Assembly: GCA_007748055.1 (NCBI GenBank)
Contig: CP036279.1
Location: 6,696,001 to 6,760,000, forward strand
DNA length: 64,000 bases
Source: Kolteria novifilia
GTDB lineage: Bacteria; Planctomycetota; Planctomycetia; Kolteriales; Kolteriaceae
Direction: 5' to 3'
This document shows positions 1 through 8,373 of this stretch, piece by piece. The notes under the pieces are model-generated. The model was given only the letters and a program-made list of their open reading frames with translations, was not told where the DNA came from and did not search any database. How positions within the stretch are numbered: position 1 is the first letter of the stretch; each line of letters starts with the position of its first letter. The translations under genes and the position numbers were made by a program.

Positions 1-1170
1 CGCGAGTGTCGACGCAGGGCGAGCGACTACCTCAAACAAGTCGGCCTCGACCTCTCGCCCAAGCGAATCGTCGGCACCCTTTCCATCGGCCAGCAACAGA
101 TGGTCGAGATCGCCAAGGCGCTCTCGGTCAACGCCCGCGTGCTGATCATGGACGAGCCGACCTCGAGCCTGTCGCAGAGCGAGACCGAGGCCCTCTTCCG
201 CGTCGTCCACGACTTGCGACAACGCGGCGTCGGCATCGTTTACATCTCGCACCGTTTGGCCGAGGTAAGCCAGATCGCCGATCGGGTCGTCGTCCTTCGC
301 GACGGCGAGAACGCCGGGGAGCTAGCGCGGGAGGAGATCGCTCACGACCGCATGGTCAAGCTCATGGTCGGACGCGACATCTCCGGCTTCTACGTTCATC
401 TTCCCCACGAACCGGGCGCGGTCGTCCTCGAGGCACGCGATCTGGTCGTTCCCGAACATCCCACGCATCCGGTCTCCTTCTCGCTACGGGCGGGCGAGAT
501 CGTCGGGATGGCGGGCCTGATCGGAGCCGGCCGTACCGAACTTCTACGCGTCCTCTTCGGCGTCACCCGACCGCTCGGCGGCACCATCAGCTCCAGCGGT
601 CGTCCCGTCACCTTCCGGGAGCCCTTCGACGCGATCAAGCAGGGGATCGCCCTGGTGCCGGAGGATCGCAAGCTCGAAGGCTTGGTCCTCGAGATGTCGG
701 TCCGCGAGAACGTCGGGCTGGCGGGGCTCTTCCAGCATCGCGGGCCGTGGGGCTGGCGCAACGGAGTTCGCGAACGCGACGACACGACCCGGATGGTCGA
801 ACGGCTCAACATCAAGACCCCGACCCAGCACCAGATCGTGCAGTTACTCTCCGGCGGCAATCAGCAGAAAGTCGTGCTGGGCAAATGGCTCGCGTTGGGA
901 CCCAAGGTTCTCTTGCTCGACGAGCCGACCCGCGGCATCGACGTCGGGGCCAAGCAGGAGATCTACCGGCTCATGGAGGAACTCGCTCAACAGGGCGTTG
1001 CGATCCTCTTCGTCAGCAGTGACCTGGAGGAGATTCTCAGCATGTCCGACCGGACACTGGTGATGCACGAGGGAGCGATCACCGGGGAACTCGCCCGCGA
1101 GGAACTGAACGAAGAGGCGGTGATGCGGCTCGCCACCGGAGCGACCGCCGAGCTAACGTATTCCCAGTAA
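1..1170 (+). CDS. Sugar ABC transporter, double ATPase subunit (5' partial)
   Basis: The reading frame is open from base 1, so the true start lies outside the window. What remains is the end of the first nucleotide-binding domain (signature LSIGQQQ, Walker B VLIMDEPTSSLS) and a complete second domain. The second domain has the degenerate Walker A region GLIGAGRTEL, the signature LSGGNQQK and Walker B VLLLDEPTRGIDVG. Two fused ATPase domains with the LSGGNQQK signature are typical of the RbsA/XylG/MglA group of carbohydrate importers. The protein would sit on the cytoplasmic face and power the permease encoded 90 bp downstream. The sugar cannot be read from sequence; the neighbouring aldose epimerase and oxidoreductase suggest a monosaccharide. 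Confidence 0.93.
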   Translation, partial: RECRRRASDYLKQVGLDLSPKRIVGTLSIGQQQMVEIAKALSVNARVLIMDEPTSSLSQSETEALFRVVHDLRQRGVGIVYISHRLAEVSQIADRVVVLRDGENAGELAREEIAHDRMVKLMVGRDISGFYVHLPHEPGAVVLEARDLVVPEHPTHPVSFSLRAGEIVGMAGLIGAGRTELLRVLFGVTRPLGGTISSSGRPVTFREPFDAIKQGIALVPEDRKLEGLVLEMSVRENVGLAGLFQHRGPWGWRNGVRERDDTTRMVERLNIKTPTQHQIVQLLSGGNQQKVVLGKWLALGPKVLLLDEPTRGIDVGAKQEIYRLMEELAQQGVAILFVSSDLEEILSMSDRTLVMHEGAITGELAREELNEEAVMRLATGATAELTYSQ

Positions 1171-1183
1171 GAGTCCCCAGTAG

Positions 1184-1201
1184 GGTGGGTCTCGACCCAC
1201 C
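1184..1201. repeat. Short palindromic repeat, family D
   Basis: A GGTGGGT / ACCCACC hairpin with a 4-base loop lies between the ABC ATPase and permease genes. A close relative occurs at 27649-27666. It could form an mRNA stem-loop within the transporter transcript. Confidence 0.55.
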
Positions 1202-1260
1202 AACAAGAACTCCGCGACCAAGACACGAACGCAACGACTCAGGAACCTCGAACGACCATC

Positions 1261-2247
1261 ATGAAGAAAACGCTCGGCATTTTGGGACTCTTGATCGTCG
1301 TCGTCGCGATCACGGCGATGGGCAACCCCAAGAGCTTCCTCTCGCCCTACAACCTCGAAAACCTCACGAAGTGGACCAGCCTCTTCGGCATCATCAGCAT
1401 TGGGGTCTCGTTCGTCATCATCACCGGAGGCATCGATCTCTCGATCGGCTCGGTCGTTGGACTGACCGGATGTCTCCTCGCGATGCTCGTCAGCGATTGG
1501 GGCGTCCCGGCCGTTCTCGCCGTCCCGATCGTTCTGGTCATCTCCCTCATCCTGGGACTCTGCCATGGTCTGCTCATCGCCAAGCTCAAACTTCAGCCAT
1601 TCATCGTGACCCTCTGCGGGCTCTTGCTCTACCGCGGCATTTCTCGCTTCATGTCCGGCGACGATACCCAGGGCTTCGGCAACGAACACCAAACACTTCG
1701 CATGCTTGCCAACGGCAAGATCCCAATTCCGTTTACCGACGGGTTCGACCTCCCCATCCCCGCGATCATGCTGATCGTGCTGGCAGTCGTCGCCGCGATC
1801 TTTCTCAACAAGACGATCTACGGACGCTATCTCCTCGCCCTCGGACGCAACGAGCAAGCCGCGCGCTACAGCGGCATCAACACCGACGTGATGGTGATCC
1901 TGTCCTACGTGATCTGCTCGATGGCGGCGGGTTTGGGGGGCGTCCTCTTCGCGCTCGACTTGAATTCGGTGCAGCCGGCGAGCATGGGCGAGTTCTACGA
2001 ACTCTACGCGATCGCCGCGGCGGTGCTCGGAGGCTGTAGCCTTCGCGGTGGTGAGGGAACGATCTTCGGTGTCCTCATCGGGACCGCGGTCATTCAAGTC
2101 CTGCGAAATTCGATCAGCATCCTCGGCATTCCGAGCCAACTCAACTTCGCGATCATCGGCTCGGTCCTTCTGATCGGGGTCGCCGTCGACGAAATCGTCA
2201 AACGAATGGCGGCCCGGCGCCGACGAACGATGCGCGTTCAGGCGTAG
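1261..2247 (+). CDS. Sugar ABC transporter permease (RbsC-like)
   Basis: This 328-residue polytopic membrane protein has about 8-10 hydrophobic segments, beginning with a segment right at the N-terminus. The motifs GGIDLSIGSVVGLTG (about residues 58-72) and GRNEQAARYSGIN are typical of the BPD_transp_2 permeases that work with RbsA-type ATPases. The C-terminal AAVLGGCSLRGGEGTIFG motif also fits. It would form the membrane channel for the ATPase encoded just upstream. No periplasmic binding protein gene is visible, so that gene is probably upstream of the window. The AGGAA stretch before the ATG is rather far away (about 12 bases). Confidence 0.93.
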   Translation: MKKTLGILGLLIVVVAITAMGNPKSFLSPYNLENLTKWTSLFGIISIGVSFVIITGGIDLSIGSVVGLTGCLLAMLVSDWGVPAVLAVPIVLVISLILGLCHGLLIAKLKLQPFIVTLCGLLLYRGISRFMSGDDTQGFGNEHQTLRMLANGKIPIPFTDGFDLPIPAIMLIVLAVVAAIFLNKTIYGRYLLALGRNEQAARYSGINTDVMVILSYVICSMAAGLGGVLFALDLNSVQPASMGEFYELYAIAAAVLGGCSLRGGEGTIFGVLIGTAVIQVLRNSISILGIPSQLNFAIIGSVLLIGVAVDEIVKRMAARRRRTMRVQA

Positions 2248-2280
2248 GTTGGTCGACTTGCCAATGAACTCTTCGGTGCC

Positions 2281-2309
2281 ATGCCCACGCTTGTCGTGGT
2301 CATGCGGGA
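2281..2309. repeat. Degenerate palindromic repeat, family B
   Basis: An ATGCCCACGC..GTGGTCATG-like copy lies in the 206 bp gap between the permease and the epimerase. It resembles the better-preserved copies near 27.5, 31.9, 36.4 and 48.5 kb. Confidence 0.4.
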
Positions 2310-2453
2310 GGCGCCTTCAAATCGGCGAAGTTATCCGTCACCAAAGTTGGTCGTGAGGGCCGTCCGTTCCCGGCAACGAGTCATTCAATGGACTGTGGGG
2401 GATGACGTCGCCGGGATGGCACGATCGATTTCAACGAATCTGGGAGAACCGTG

Positions 2454-3587
2454 ATGTTGACCGAGTCTTGGCTTCTATCGACTGTCCTGGTCGCGCTGCT
2501 GTTGCTCGCGGCGCCGATCGCCTTCGCGGCGGAGGCCCCCAAGGCCGAACCCTTTGGCGAAACCGCCGACGGCGTCGCGGTCAGTGAATACACGCTCACC
2601 AATCCCAACGGCATGGTCGCGAAGCTCATCACCCGTGGCGCGACCCTTCGCGAACTGCACGTGCCCGACGCCAAGGGGAACCTCGCCGATGTCGTGCTCG
2701 GTTTTGACGACGTCGCCGGCTACGAGTCCGAGGGCAACCAATACTTCGGAACGACGACCGGCCGCGTCGCCAACCGCGTCGCCAAGGGCAAGTTCACCCT
2801 GAACGGCAAGGAGTACTCCCTCGCCACCAACAACGACCCCAATCATTTGCACGGCGGTGGCCCTCGTAGCCTCGACAAGGTCGTCTGGAACGCCGAGCCC
2901 TTCGGCACCGACAACGGCCAAGGCGTCACGTTCACCTACACCAGCCCCGACGGCGAAGAGGGCTACCCGGGCAACCTCGCGATGGCGGTCACCTACACGC
3001 TCACCAACAACAACGACCTGCGCATCGACTACAAAGCGACCACCGACCAAGCGACACCGGTGAACCTGACTCATCACAGCTACTTCAACCTGAGTGGCGC
3101 GGGCTCCTCGACGGTGCTCGATCATGAATTGATGCTCAACGCCGATCGCTACACGCCGACTGACGAGACCTTGATCCCCACGGGCAAGCTCGCTCCGGTA
3201 TCGGGGACGCCGCTCGACTTCACCAAGCCAACCGTTGTTAGCGAACGCATCGACGAGTTGGTCTCGACGCCGGCGCTCGGCTACGACCACAACTACGTCT
3301 TGAACAAGAAGGGGGACGAACTCGCTCTCGCCGCGAAACTTCGCGATCCCTCCTCCGGCCGCACGATGAGCGTGCTGACGACCGAGCCGGGGGTTCAATT
3401 CTACACGGGCAATTTCCTCATGGACCAGAAGGGCAAGGGAGGAAAGGCCTATCCCAAGCGAAGCGCGCTTTGCCTAGAGACGCAGCATTTCCCCGATTCG
3501 GTGAATCAGCCCACATTTCCATCAGTGATCTTGAATCCAGGGCAGACCTATCGCCAGACCTGCATCTACCGGTTCGGTTCCGAGTAG
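2454..3587 (+). CDS. galM: Aldose 1-epimerase, secreted
   Basis: This 377-residue protein has an N-terminal signal peptide (hydrophobic run LLSTVLVALLLLAAPIAFAA) and a galactose mutarotase fold. Family landmarks are the segment TGRVANRVAKGKF, the catalytic-type histidine in NDPNHLHGG, and NLTHHSYFNL with the second conserved histidine. A further landmark is GVQFYTGNF near the C-terminus. It interconverts alpha and beta anomers of aldoses, here probably outside the cytoplasm. I chose the ATG at 2454 because GGGAG lies about 7 bases upstream; a GTG immediately before it is an alternative. Its position after a sugar transporter suggests it prepares sugars for import. Confidence 0.92.
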   Translation: MLTESWLLSTVLVALLLLAAPIAFAAEAPKAEPFGETADGVAVSEYTLTNPNGMVAKLITRGATLRELHVPDAKGNLADVVLGFDDVAGYESEGNQYFGTTTGRVANRVAKGKFTLNGKEYSLATNNDPNHLHGGGPRSLDKVVWNAEPFGTDNGQGVTFTYTSPDGEEGYPGNLAMAVTYTLTNNNDLRIDYKATTDQATPVNLTHHSYFNLSGAGSSTVLDHELMLNADRYTPTDETLIPTGKLAPVSGTPLDFTKPTVVSERIDELVSTPALGYDHNYVLNKKGDELALAAKLRDPSSGRTMSVLTTEPGVQFYTGNFLMDQKGKGGKAYPKRSALCLETQHFPDSVNQPTFPSVILNPGQTYRQTCIYRFGSE

Positions 3588-3597
3588 ACTTTTCCCA

Positions 3598-3635
3598 CGT
3601 CCCTCCTTGTCCAAGGGGGGAAAGAGGAGGGGTCG
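3598..3635. repeat. Palindromic repeat, family C
   Basis: A CCCTCCTTGTCCAAGGGGGG core is followed by AAAGAGGAGGGG. The same element recurs at 4876-4937, 9748-9830 (opposite orientation) and as an array at 48020-48127. It sits just after the epimerase stop. Confidence 0.75.
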
Positions 3636-3706
3636 GTTTTCCCATCGATCCATCGTGAGCCATCGCTCCACCTGGTGGCGAACGACGACAACACGCGAGC
3701 GTTCCC

Positions 3707-3735
3707 TTGACAGGGCCGCTCGAACCAACGATAGT
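3707..3735 (+). promoter_or_regulatory. Candidate sigma-70-type promoter
   Basis: A consensus TTGACA is followed by a 17-base spacer and GATAGT. It lies about 50 bp before the start of the Gfo/Idh/MocA gene in a locally AT-richer stretch. It was assigned by pattern only. Confidence 0.45.
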
Positions 3736-3786
3736 TAACCTTATTTACTAATCACGACCCGAAGAACACGCGAGAGAGTCTCTTCC

Positions 3787-4797
3787 ATGGCCAAGACTCG
3801 TTGGGGAATCCTCAGCACCGCCAAGATCGCCGTTGAGCAAGTGATCCCCGCCCTGAAATATTCGGACTCCTGCGAGGTCGTCGCGATCGCCTCCCGACGG
3901 CTCCCCGGCGCCCAGCAAGCGGCCGAGCGGCTCGGTATTCCCAACGCCCACGGCGCCTACGACGATCTGCTGGACAATCCCGACGTCGACATCGTCTACA
4001 ACCCGCTCCCCAACCACCTTCACGTCCCGTGGACGATCAAGGCCCTCGAAGCGGGCAAGCACGTCCTCTGCGAAAAGCCGATCGGTCTCAGTGCCGCCCA
4101 GGGGCAGGAACTCGTCGACGCGGGCCGGCGCCATCCGACGCTGAAGCTGATGGAAGCCTTCATGTACCGGCACCATCCGCAGTGGCGACTCGCCCATCGG
4201 CTCGCCACCGACGGCAGCATCGGCGAGCTTCGGACGATTCAGACCTTCTTTTCCTTCTTCAACAACGATCCCGAGAACATTCGCAGCAACCCCGATTGGG
4301 GCGGCGGCGCTCTCATGGACATCGGGTGCTATCCGATCTCCCTCTCGCGGTTCCTCTTCGGAGCCGAACCGACGCGGGTGCTCGGCACCGTCGAGTTCGA
4401 TCCCGAGCTTCATATCGACCGGATGACGTCAGGCGTGTTGGAGTTCGAGCGGGGAACGTCGACCTTCACGTGCTCGACGCAGTTGGCCGACTACCAGCGC
4501 GTCAACATTGTCGGCACCGAGGGCCGCGTCGAGATCGAGGTGCCGTTCAACGCTCCGATCGATCGCCCCTGTCGCCTCTGGCATCAGGATCGACACGCGG
4601 TTCGCGAGCTGACGGTCGACCAGTGCAATCAGTACACGATTCAGGGAGATCTCTTCTCGCAAGCGGTCCTCAACGACACGCCGGTCCCGACCCCGATCGA
4701 GGACGCGGTTTCGAACATGTTGGTGATCGAGGCGATTCTCGAAAGTGGCCGCACCGGTAGTTGGGCCCCGATCGATCAAGAAGTCGAAGCGGTCTGA
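3787..4797 (+). CDS. Gfo/Idh/MocA family oxidoreductase
   Basis: This 336-residue protein has an N-terminal Rossmann domain starting at WGILSTAKIA. In place of the usual GxGxxG it reads GILSTAKIA. The family catalytic motif EKPIGLS (about residues 91-97) supplies the conserved lysine, and DIGCYPI (about 178-184) is the usual motif of the second domain. These enzymes reduce or oxidise sugars and cyclitols with NAD(P). It has its own promoter candidate and is probably a separate transcription unit from the epimerase. The substrate is unknown; sugar-related use is inferred from the neighbours. No signal peptide is seen, so it should be cytoplasmic. Confidence 0.9.
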   Translation: MAKTRWGILSTAKIAVEQVIPALKYSDSCEVVAIASRRLPGAQQAAERLGIPNAHGAYDDLLDNPDVDIVYNPLPNHLHVPWTIKALEAGKHVLCEKPIGLSAAQGQELVDAGRRHPTLKLMEAFMYRHHPQWRLAHRLATDGSIGELRTIQTFFSFFNNDPENIRSNPDWGGGALMDIGCYPISLSRFLFGAEPTRVLGTVEFDPELHIDRMTSGVLEFERGTSTFTCSTQLADYQRVNIVGTEGRVEIEVPFNAPIDRPCRLWHQDRHAVRELTVDQCNQYTIQGDLFSQAVLNDTPVPTPIEDAVSNMLVIEAILESGRTGSWAPIDQEVEAV

Positions 4798-4875
4798 ATG
4801 TTCGAACAAGAGAGTGACGCGGGATCAGTCACGGTCGATGATGTTTTTTATGGGGACGATGTCGGACGGAAGAGC

Positions 4876-4937
4876 CCGAAGAAGGAAGAGCCCCCCTCTA
4901 ACTCCCCCTTGGACAAGGGGGGAAAGAGGGGGATCGG
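4876..4937. repeat. Palindromic repeat, family C
   Basis: A CCCCTTGGACAAGGGG core is preceded by AGAGCCCCCCTCTAACT, in the opposite orientation to the copy at 3598. The flank CGAAGAAGGA-GAGCCCCCC is shared with the copy at 9748, so the repeated unit extends beyond the palindrome. Confidence 0.75.
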
Positions 4938-5024
4938 ATGCCGCATGCTCGCCCAGCGGGTCGGAAACTCTCCTCTCGCGCCCGGTGAATGCGACTCAAT
5001 CCACCGTCGAGCTCGGCTCGTCGA

Positions 5025-5459
5025 CTAGTTGGCGGCCTTGGTGCCCGACTTGACGACCGAGACCCCATTGGGATCGAGGACGTCGAACCCGCCGTCCGCG
5101 GCACGCTTGAGGTAGGCGCGAATCGTGTCGCCTCGCTTCGGGGCGCCCCTCAAGCCGCTCGGACCCACCCATCCCTCGGGGCTCGACTTCAAGACCCAGT
5201 AGCGCATGTAGAGGACTTGTCCCGGCGAAGGGCCTTCGCCCTTGGAAACCTCGTCGACCACGACCTCCGCGACGAAATAGGTCCGCACGAACCCCTTCTC
5301 GGAACGCTTCTTGTGAAAGACTTCCTTCACTTTCCCGGTCACGACGACGTTCGCGTCGGACTGCAACTCTTCCGGACTTCGCGGCGGCAACGCGGCCCAA
5401 GCGGCCGGAGCCAGCCCGCCCAAGATCACCACCAGCATCATCCCACGCAGCGCGTTCAT
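5025..5459 (-). CDS. Small secreted protein, unknown function
   Basis: This is a 144-residue protein. The start at 5459 is set by GGGAGA a few bases upstream on the minus strand; longer readings to 5585 have no such site. An N-terminal signal peptide (MNALRGMMLVVILGGLAPAA) is followed by a mature domain rich in beta-prone stretches such as NVVVTGKVKEVF and TYFVAEVVVDEV. That reads like a small beta-barrel or OB-like fold, but I do not recognise the family. It has no cysteines in the mature part. The downstream neighbour on the same strand is far away, so it is probably monocistronic. Export to periplasm or surface is inferred. Confidence 0.7.
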   Translation of the reverse strand: MNALRGMMLVVILGGLAPAAWAALPPRSPEELQSDANVVVTGKVKEVFHKKRSEKGFVRTYFVAEVVVDEVSKGEGPSPGQVLYMRYWVLKSSPEGWVGPSGLRGAPKRGDTIRAYLKRAADGGFDVLDPNGVSVVKSGTKAAN

Positions 5460-5747
5460 CGCCTGTCTCTCCCGTGACTGTCGACTTCCCAGGGCGTCGT
5501 CGCGTTCGCGAAACGGCTCCTCTCGGGGGGCCGCATGGGATCGCCTTCCCCGACGCCTCACGGCTTCCCAAGAAATTGCGGTCAACCGATCCCCTACTTC
5601 TATACTTTTCGCGTATGAGAAGAAGGGCCCGAAGGAAGCTGGCCCGCGAATCAGGAGTGTTTCTCCATCTTGCGGAAGTCATGCCGTATCATGGGAGCGT
5701 TAGGGCTCGGGCGGCGGCGACTTTCCTTTTCTGAGGATGATTATTCG

Positions 5748-6152
5748 ATGGGCAACGAGCGGTCTTTTTATGTCCCGATCTCCAATGACGGCAGCAACGA
5801 GATGCCGATCATCCCGGTCAACGACGACAAGGGCTCGCACCTGTTGTTCACGACGCCCGAGAAAGCGGACGAGTACATCCACTTGCTGGAGTGGGATGAG
5901 GAGTTCGCGGTGGGCGAGTTGCCCGCGGACGCGCTGCTCCCCTGGATGCTCGAGCTTCACGAGAGCAACGTCGACTACATCTTCATCGATCCTTCCGCCT
6001 CGAGCGATTCGCAGGAAGCGGTCGATGTCGCCCAACTGCTCGAAGGGCTCAATGAGACCCTGATCGAGACCCTCACCCCCGAATCGGACGAGGACGATGA
6101 GGACGATGACGAGGACTTCGACGACGAAGAGGAAGAGGAGAGCAAGGACTAA
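5748..6152 (+). CDS. SseB-like small acidic protein
   Basis: This 134-residue protein starts at ATG 5748, with GAGG about 11 bases upstream. The body (residues about 5-95) has the pattern LLFTTPEKADEYIHLL, then a segment ending VDYIFIDPS. It resembles the SseB N-terminal fold, where a strand ending in FTS-like residues is followed by a helix and a terminal NPG-like motif. The last 30 residues are almost entirely Asp and Glu, an extreme acidic tail. There is no signal peptide, so it is likely cytoplasmic. Its role is unknown. The acidic tail could bind cations or basic partners, which is inference. Confidence 0.7.
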   Translation: MGNERSFYVPISNDGSNEMPIIPVNDDKGSHLLFTTPEKADEYIHLLEWDEEFAVGELPADALLPWMLELHESNVDYIFIDPSASSDSQEAVDVAQLLEGLNETLIETLTPESDEDDEDDDEDFDDEEEEESKD

Positions 6153-6226
6153 TCGAGGTGCCTCGCTCTCCCATCCTCCCCGACTAAGGTCTCCGTCAAA
6201 TTCGGTCCTTCGGCCCCCAAGATCGT

Positions 6227-6340
6227 GGGCCGAGACGATGTCTCCGGTCCCAGGTCGAGGGGCCGAGACGATGTCTCCGGTCCCAGGTCGAGGGGCCGGG
6301 ACGATGCCTCCGGTCCCAGGTCGAGGGGCCGGGACGATGG
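6227..6340. repeat. 33-bp tandem repeat array (about 3.5 copies)
   Basis: The unit begins GGGCCGAGACGATG and continues TCTCCGGTCCCAGGTCGAG. Unit starts fall at 6227, 6260, 6293 and 6326, an exact 33 bp period. Later units change GAGACG to GGGACG and TGTCTC to TGCCTC. It lies between two genes and is immediately followed by a family A palindrome. Confidence 0.85.
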
Positions 6341-6387
6341 TTTCTGAGCTTCGTCCCAAGCACCAAGTGCTTTGCCAGCTCCAAACG

Positions 6388-6447
6388 TTCGGGTGGCTCT
6401 GACTGCTGGTCAGCCAGTGAGAAGTGGTCGTGGCTTCACAACCCGAA
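6388..6447. repeat. Palindromic repeat, family A (long form)
   Basis: Outer arms TTCGGGT (6388) and ACCCGAA (6441-6447) enclose a degenerate CTCTGACTG..CAGCCAGTG inner stem. The whole 60 bp unit aligns base for base in length with the copy at 14857-14916, including the flanking GAGAAGTG-TCGTGG-TTCACA. Confidence 0.75.
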
Positions 6448-6506
6448 ATCGAGTGCGCGGTCGGTCGGCCCTTCCCAATCGCCGCGAGTCAGCCTCGTAC
6501 AACGAA

Positions 6507-7697
6507 TCAACGTTCGAAAGCGAGTTGCTGGAAGCTGACAATCTCCACACCGGGGAGTCGACGCAAGTCGTCCGCCAACGCGTAGAGGTCCTCGGCCGTC
6601 GGCACCGATCCGGAGAGGGTGAGAATTCCCTTCTCCAGTTCGTAGCGAATATTGCCCGCCCGCGGATCGCTGGCCAGGAAGGCGTCAATCCTCGGATCGG
6701 TGTGCGGTCCCGCGGCGGCCGGCGCGAGCCAGTTCTGGGCTCGCTGCACGCCTCCCCAAGACCCCGACTGCAAGACCTCCGGCCGGCGATGATTGGCGTG
6801 GGGATCGCGTTCGTTCCATCCCCATTCGCTCGTCGATTGCGGCGAGCGCGGCGGGCTCGTCGGTCGGGCCTGCGCCATGAGCGTCGCCGGAAGCCGAAGC
6901 TGCGCCGCGGGCTTGGGAGCCGGCTCGGTGGTGGCCGGCGGGATCCGACGAAGCAGGTACGTCGCGACCATCGGCGAACCGACCTTTCCCGAGATCCGCT
7001 CGGTCGGCCCGATCCGCTCGTAGCGATCGTTTGAGGAATCGGGTTGATTCGCGCTGGTCGAGGCGATGGTCGGAGCCGACAGCCGCACCGTCCCCGTCGA
7101 ACGCAGAGTTCCGGCGGAGCGATAGATGCCCGGCGAATTGGTCGGCGTCGACAGCCTGGCCGGGGCCCACGGGACCGAGGAGGTCGAGCGACTGCGTACC
7201 ACGAGATGACTATCGAGCCGCGTAATACCCGGCGTGCTCTGCGCGAGACGCTCGGCACGGCTCTTCTGGGTCTCGGTGATGACGTGCCCTTGCAGGGTGA
7301 GCACGCCCTCGTTACTGGTCACGTGGATAGAGCTGGTCGCCAACTCGCGATCCTGCCGCAAGAGCCCGCGGCACCGGCTCACGAGCAAGTGATCGCTCGG
7401 GGGCTCGGGCTGACGTCGTCCGAAGAGGGATGGCCGATCGTTGGCTCCGGTCGCTTGCTCGGCTTGATCGCCGCCACGGCGTTCGCCCCGCTTGAAGATC
7501 CGCGGGAGCCACGACTGCTTGCGCGAGACCGACCGCTGGAGGGTAGGGCTCGTCGCGACCGGGGCGGAGGTGCTGACCCAAGTGGTCGACGCAGGGGACA
7601 CGGCCGGTTGCTGGACCGGTGCGGTGACCGGCTGCCAAGCGGAACCCGCGCTGACCGCGAGGGTCGCCGCAAGACAGGTGGCCGTCATTGTCGTCAT
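6507..7697 (-). CDS. Double BON-domain secreted protein
   Basis: This 396-residue protein starts at ATG 7697, placed by an almost perfect GGAGGTGA ribosome-binding site 7 bases upstream. An N-terminal signal peptide (TATCLAATLAVSAGSA) leads to a basic, low-complexity stretch. Two BON domains then follow. The first (about 120-185) contains SNEGVLTLQGHVITE. The second (about 325-395) contains LEKGILTLSGSVPT and ends just before the C-terminus. A long Ser/Pro/Arg-rich linker of about 130 residues joins them. BON domains typically bind phospholipid or maintain envelope integrity, so an envelope stress role is plausible. It is divergent from hflX, separated by a long gap. Confidence 0.85.
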   Translation of the reverse strand: MTTMTATCLAATLAVSAGSAWQPVTAPVQQPAVSPASTTWVSTSAPVATSPTLQRSVSRKQSWLPRIFKRGERRGGDQAEQATGANDRPSLFGRRQPEPPSDHLLVSRCRGLLRQDRELATSSIHVTSNEGVLTLQGHVITETQKSRAERLAQSTPGITRLDSHLVVRSRSTSSVPWAPARLSTPTNSPGIYRSAGTLRSTGTVRLSAPTIASTSANQPDSSNDRYERIGPTERISGKVGSPMVATYLLRRIPPATTEPAPKPAAQLRLPATLMAQARPTSPPRSPQSTSEWGWNERDPHANHRRPEVLQSGSWGGVQRAQNWLAPAAAGPHTDPRIDAFLASDPRAGNIRYELEKGILTLSGSVPTAEDLYALADDLRRLPGVEIVSFQQLAFER

Positions 7698-8373
7698 CAA
7701 GGGATCACCTCCGAATCGTTCCTGACTCCGTCGGGCTTCCGCGAGGGGACGGTCCGGGTCGACCGATCAGCGAGCGTCGACCACGTTCGTTGGCCCTCGG
7801 GATGTCTTGGAGCCGAGACAACTATACCCCTCTCCACTCCAGCGGAAGAGCTCTAGGACCCGTGAAAAAGGCGGAAATTCAACATCGCGTGGCGGACCTA
7901 GGGGAAGCTCCTCCCGGGCAAACCTGGCTGTCCGGCGAAGCGGTATCGATTGCCTGGGAGGTTGCGAGTCCGGAGGGTTCGACGGGTGATGCGGGTTGGA
8001 CGGGGGGAAGAGCCTCCCTGGAGTTCGGCGGCAACAGCCTGCCCTACGTGTGCGGATTGCACCGAACCCCGCTCTGCCCCGCCGTGTCCTTTTGCGGGAA
8101 GACAAGTCGCGGGTCTGCCACGTGCACGGGCACCGGGGCGGCGGAGGGGGGGCGGAATTGACCTCGATTTCGCCATGACCTAAAATTGAGGGCAGTCCTG
8201 ACGATTGCCGCCGAGACGGGTTTGTCGTCGAAAGGATACGTCCGCCGCGGGGCAAGAACCGTGGCGAGCCAGGGACGACAAGCTATCCTGGCGGGCGCTT
8301 CTTGCAAGGCTCGTGATCTCATGTGCCCTGCCGCGCCCATCGCGAAAATCAAAGAGAAGGAGAGTGGACCACT
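7698..8373. other. 676-bp intergenic gap between divergent genes
   Basis: I find no convincing gene here. The first bases hold the strong ribosome-binding site of the BON gene. The middle (about 7900-8160) is GC-rich and could fold extensively, but lacks the conserved cores of SRP RNA, RNase P RNA or tmRNA. The last 20 bases carry the AAGGAG site of hflX. Promoters for both divergent genes must lie here. Confidence 0.5.

Noticed and set aside
3787-4797. Reading the Gfo/Idh/MocA gene as part of the ABC transporter operon
   Set aside because: A repeat, a 199 bp gap and a good promoter candidate separate it from the epimerase gene.
7975-8170. GGTTCGACGGG at 7976, similar to the tmRNA 5' region
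   Set aside because: No tRNA-like 3' end, no CCA and no tag-peptide frame follow; the match is short and probably chance.
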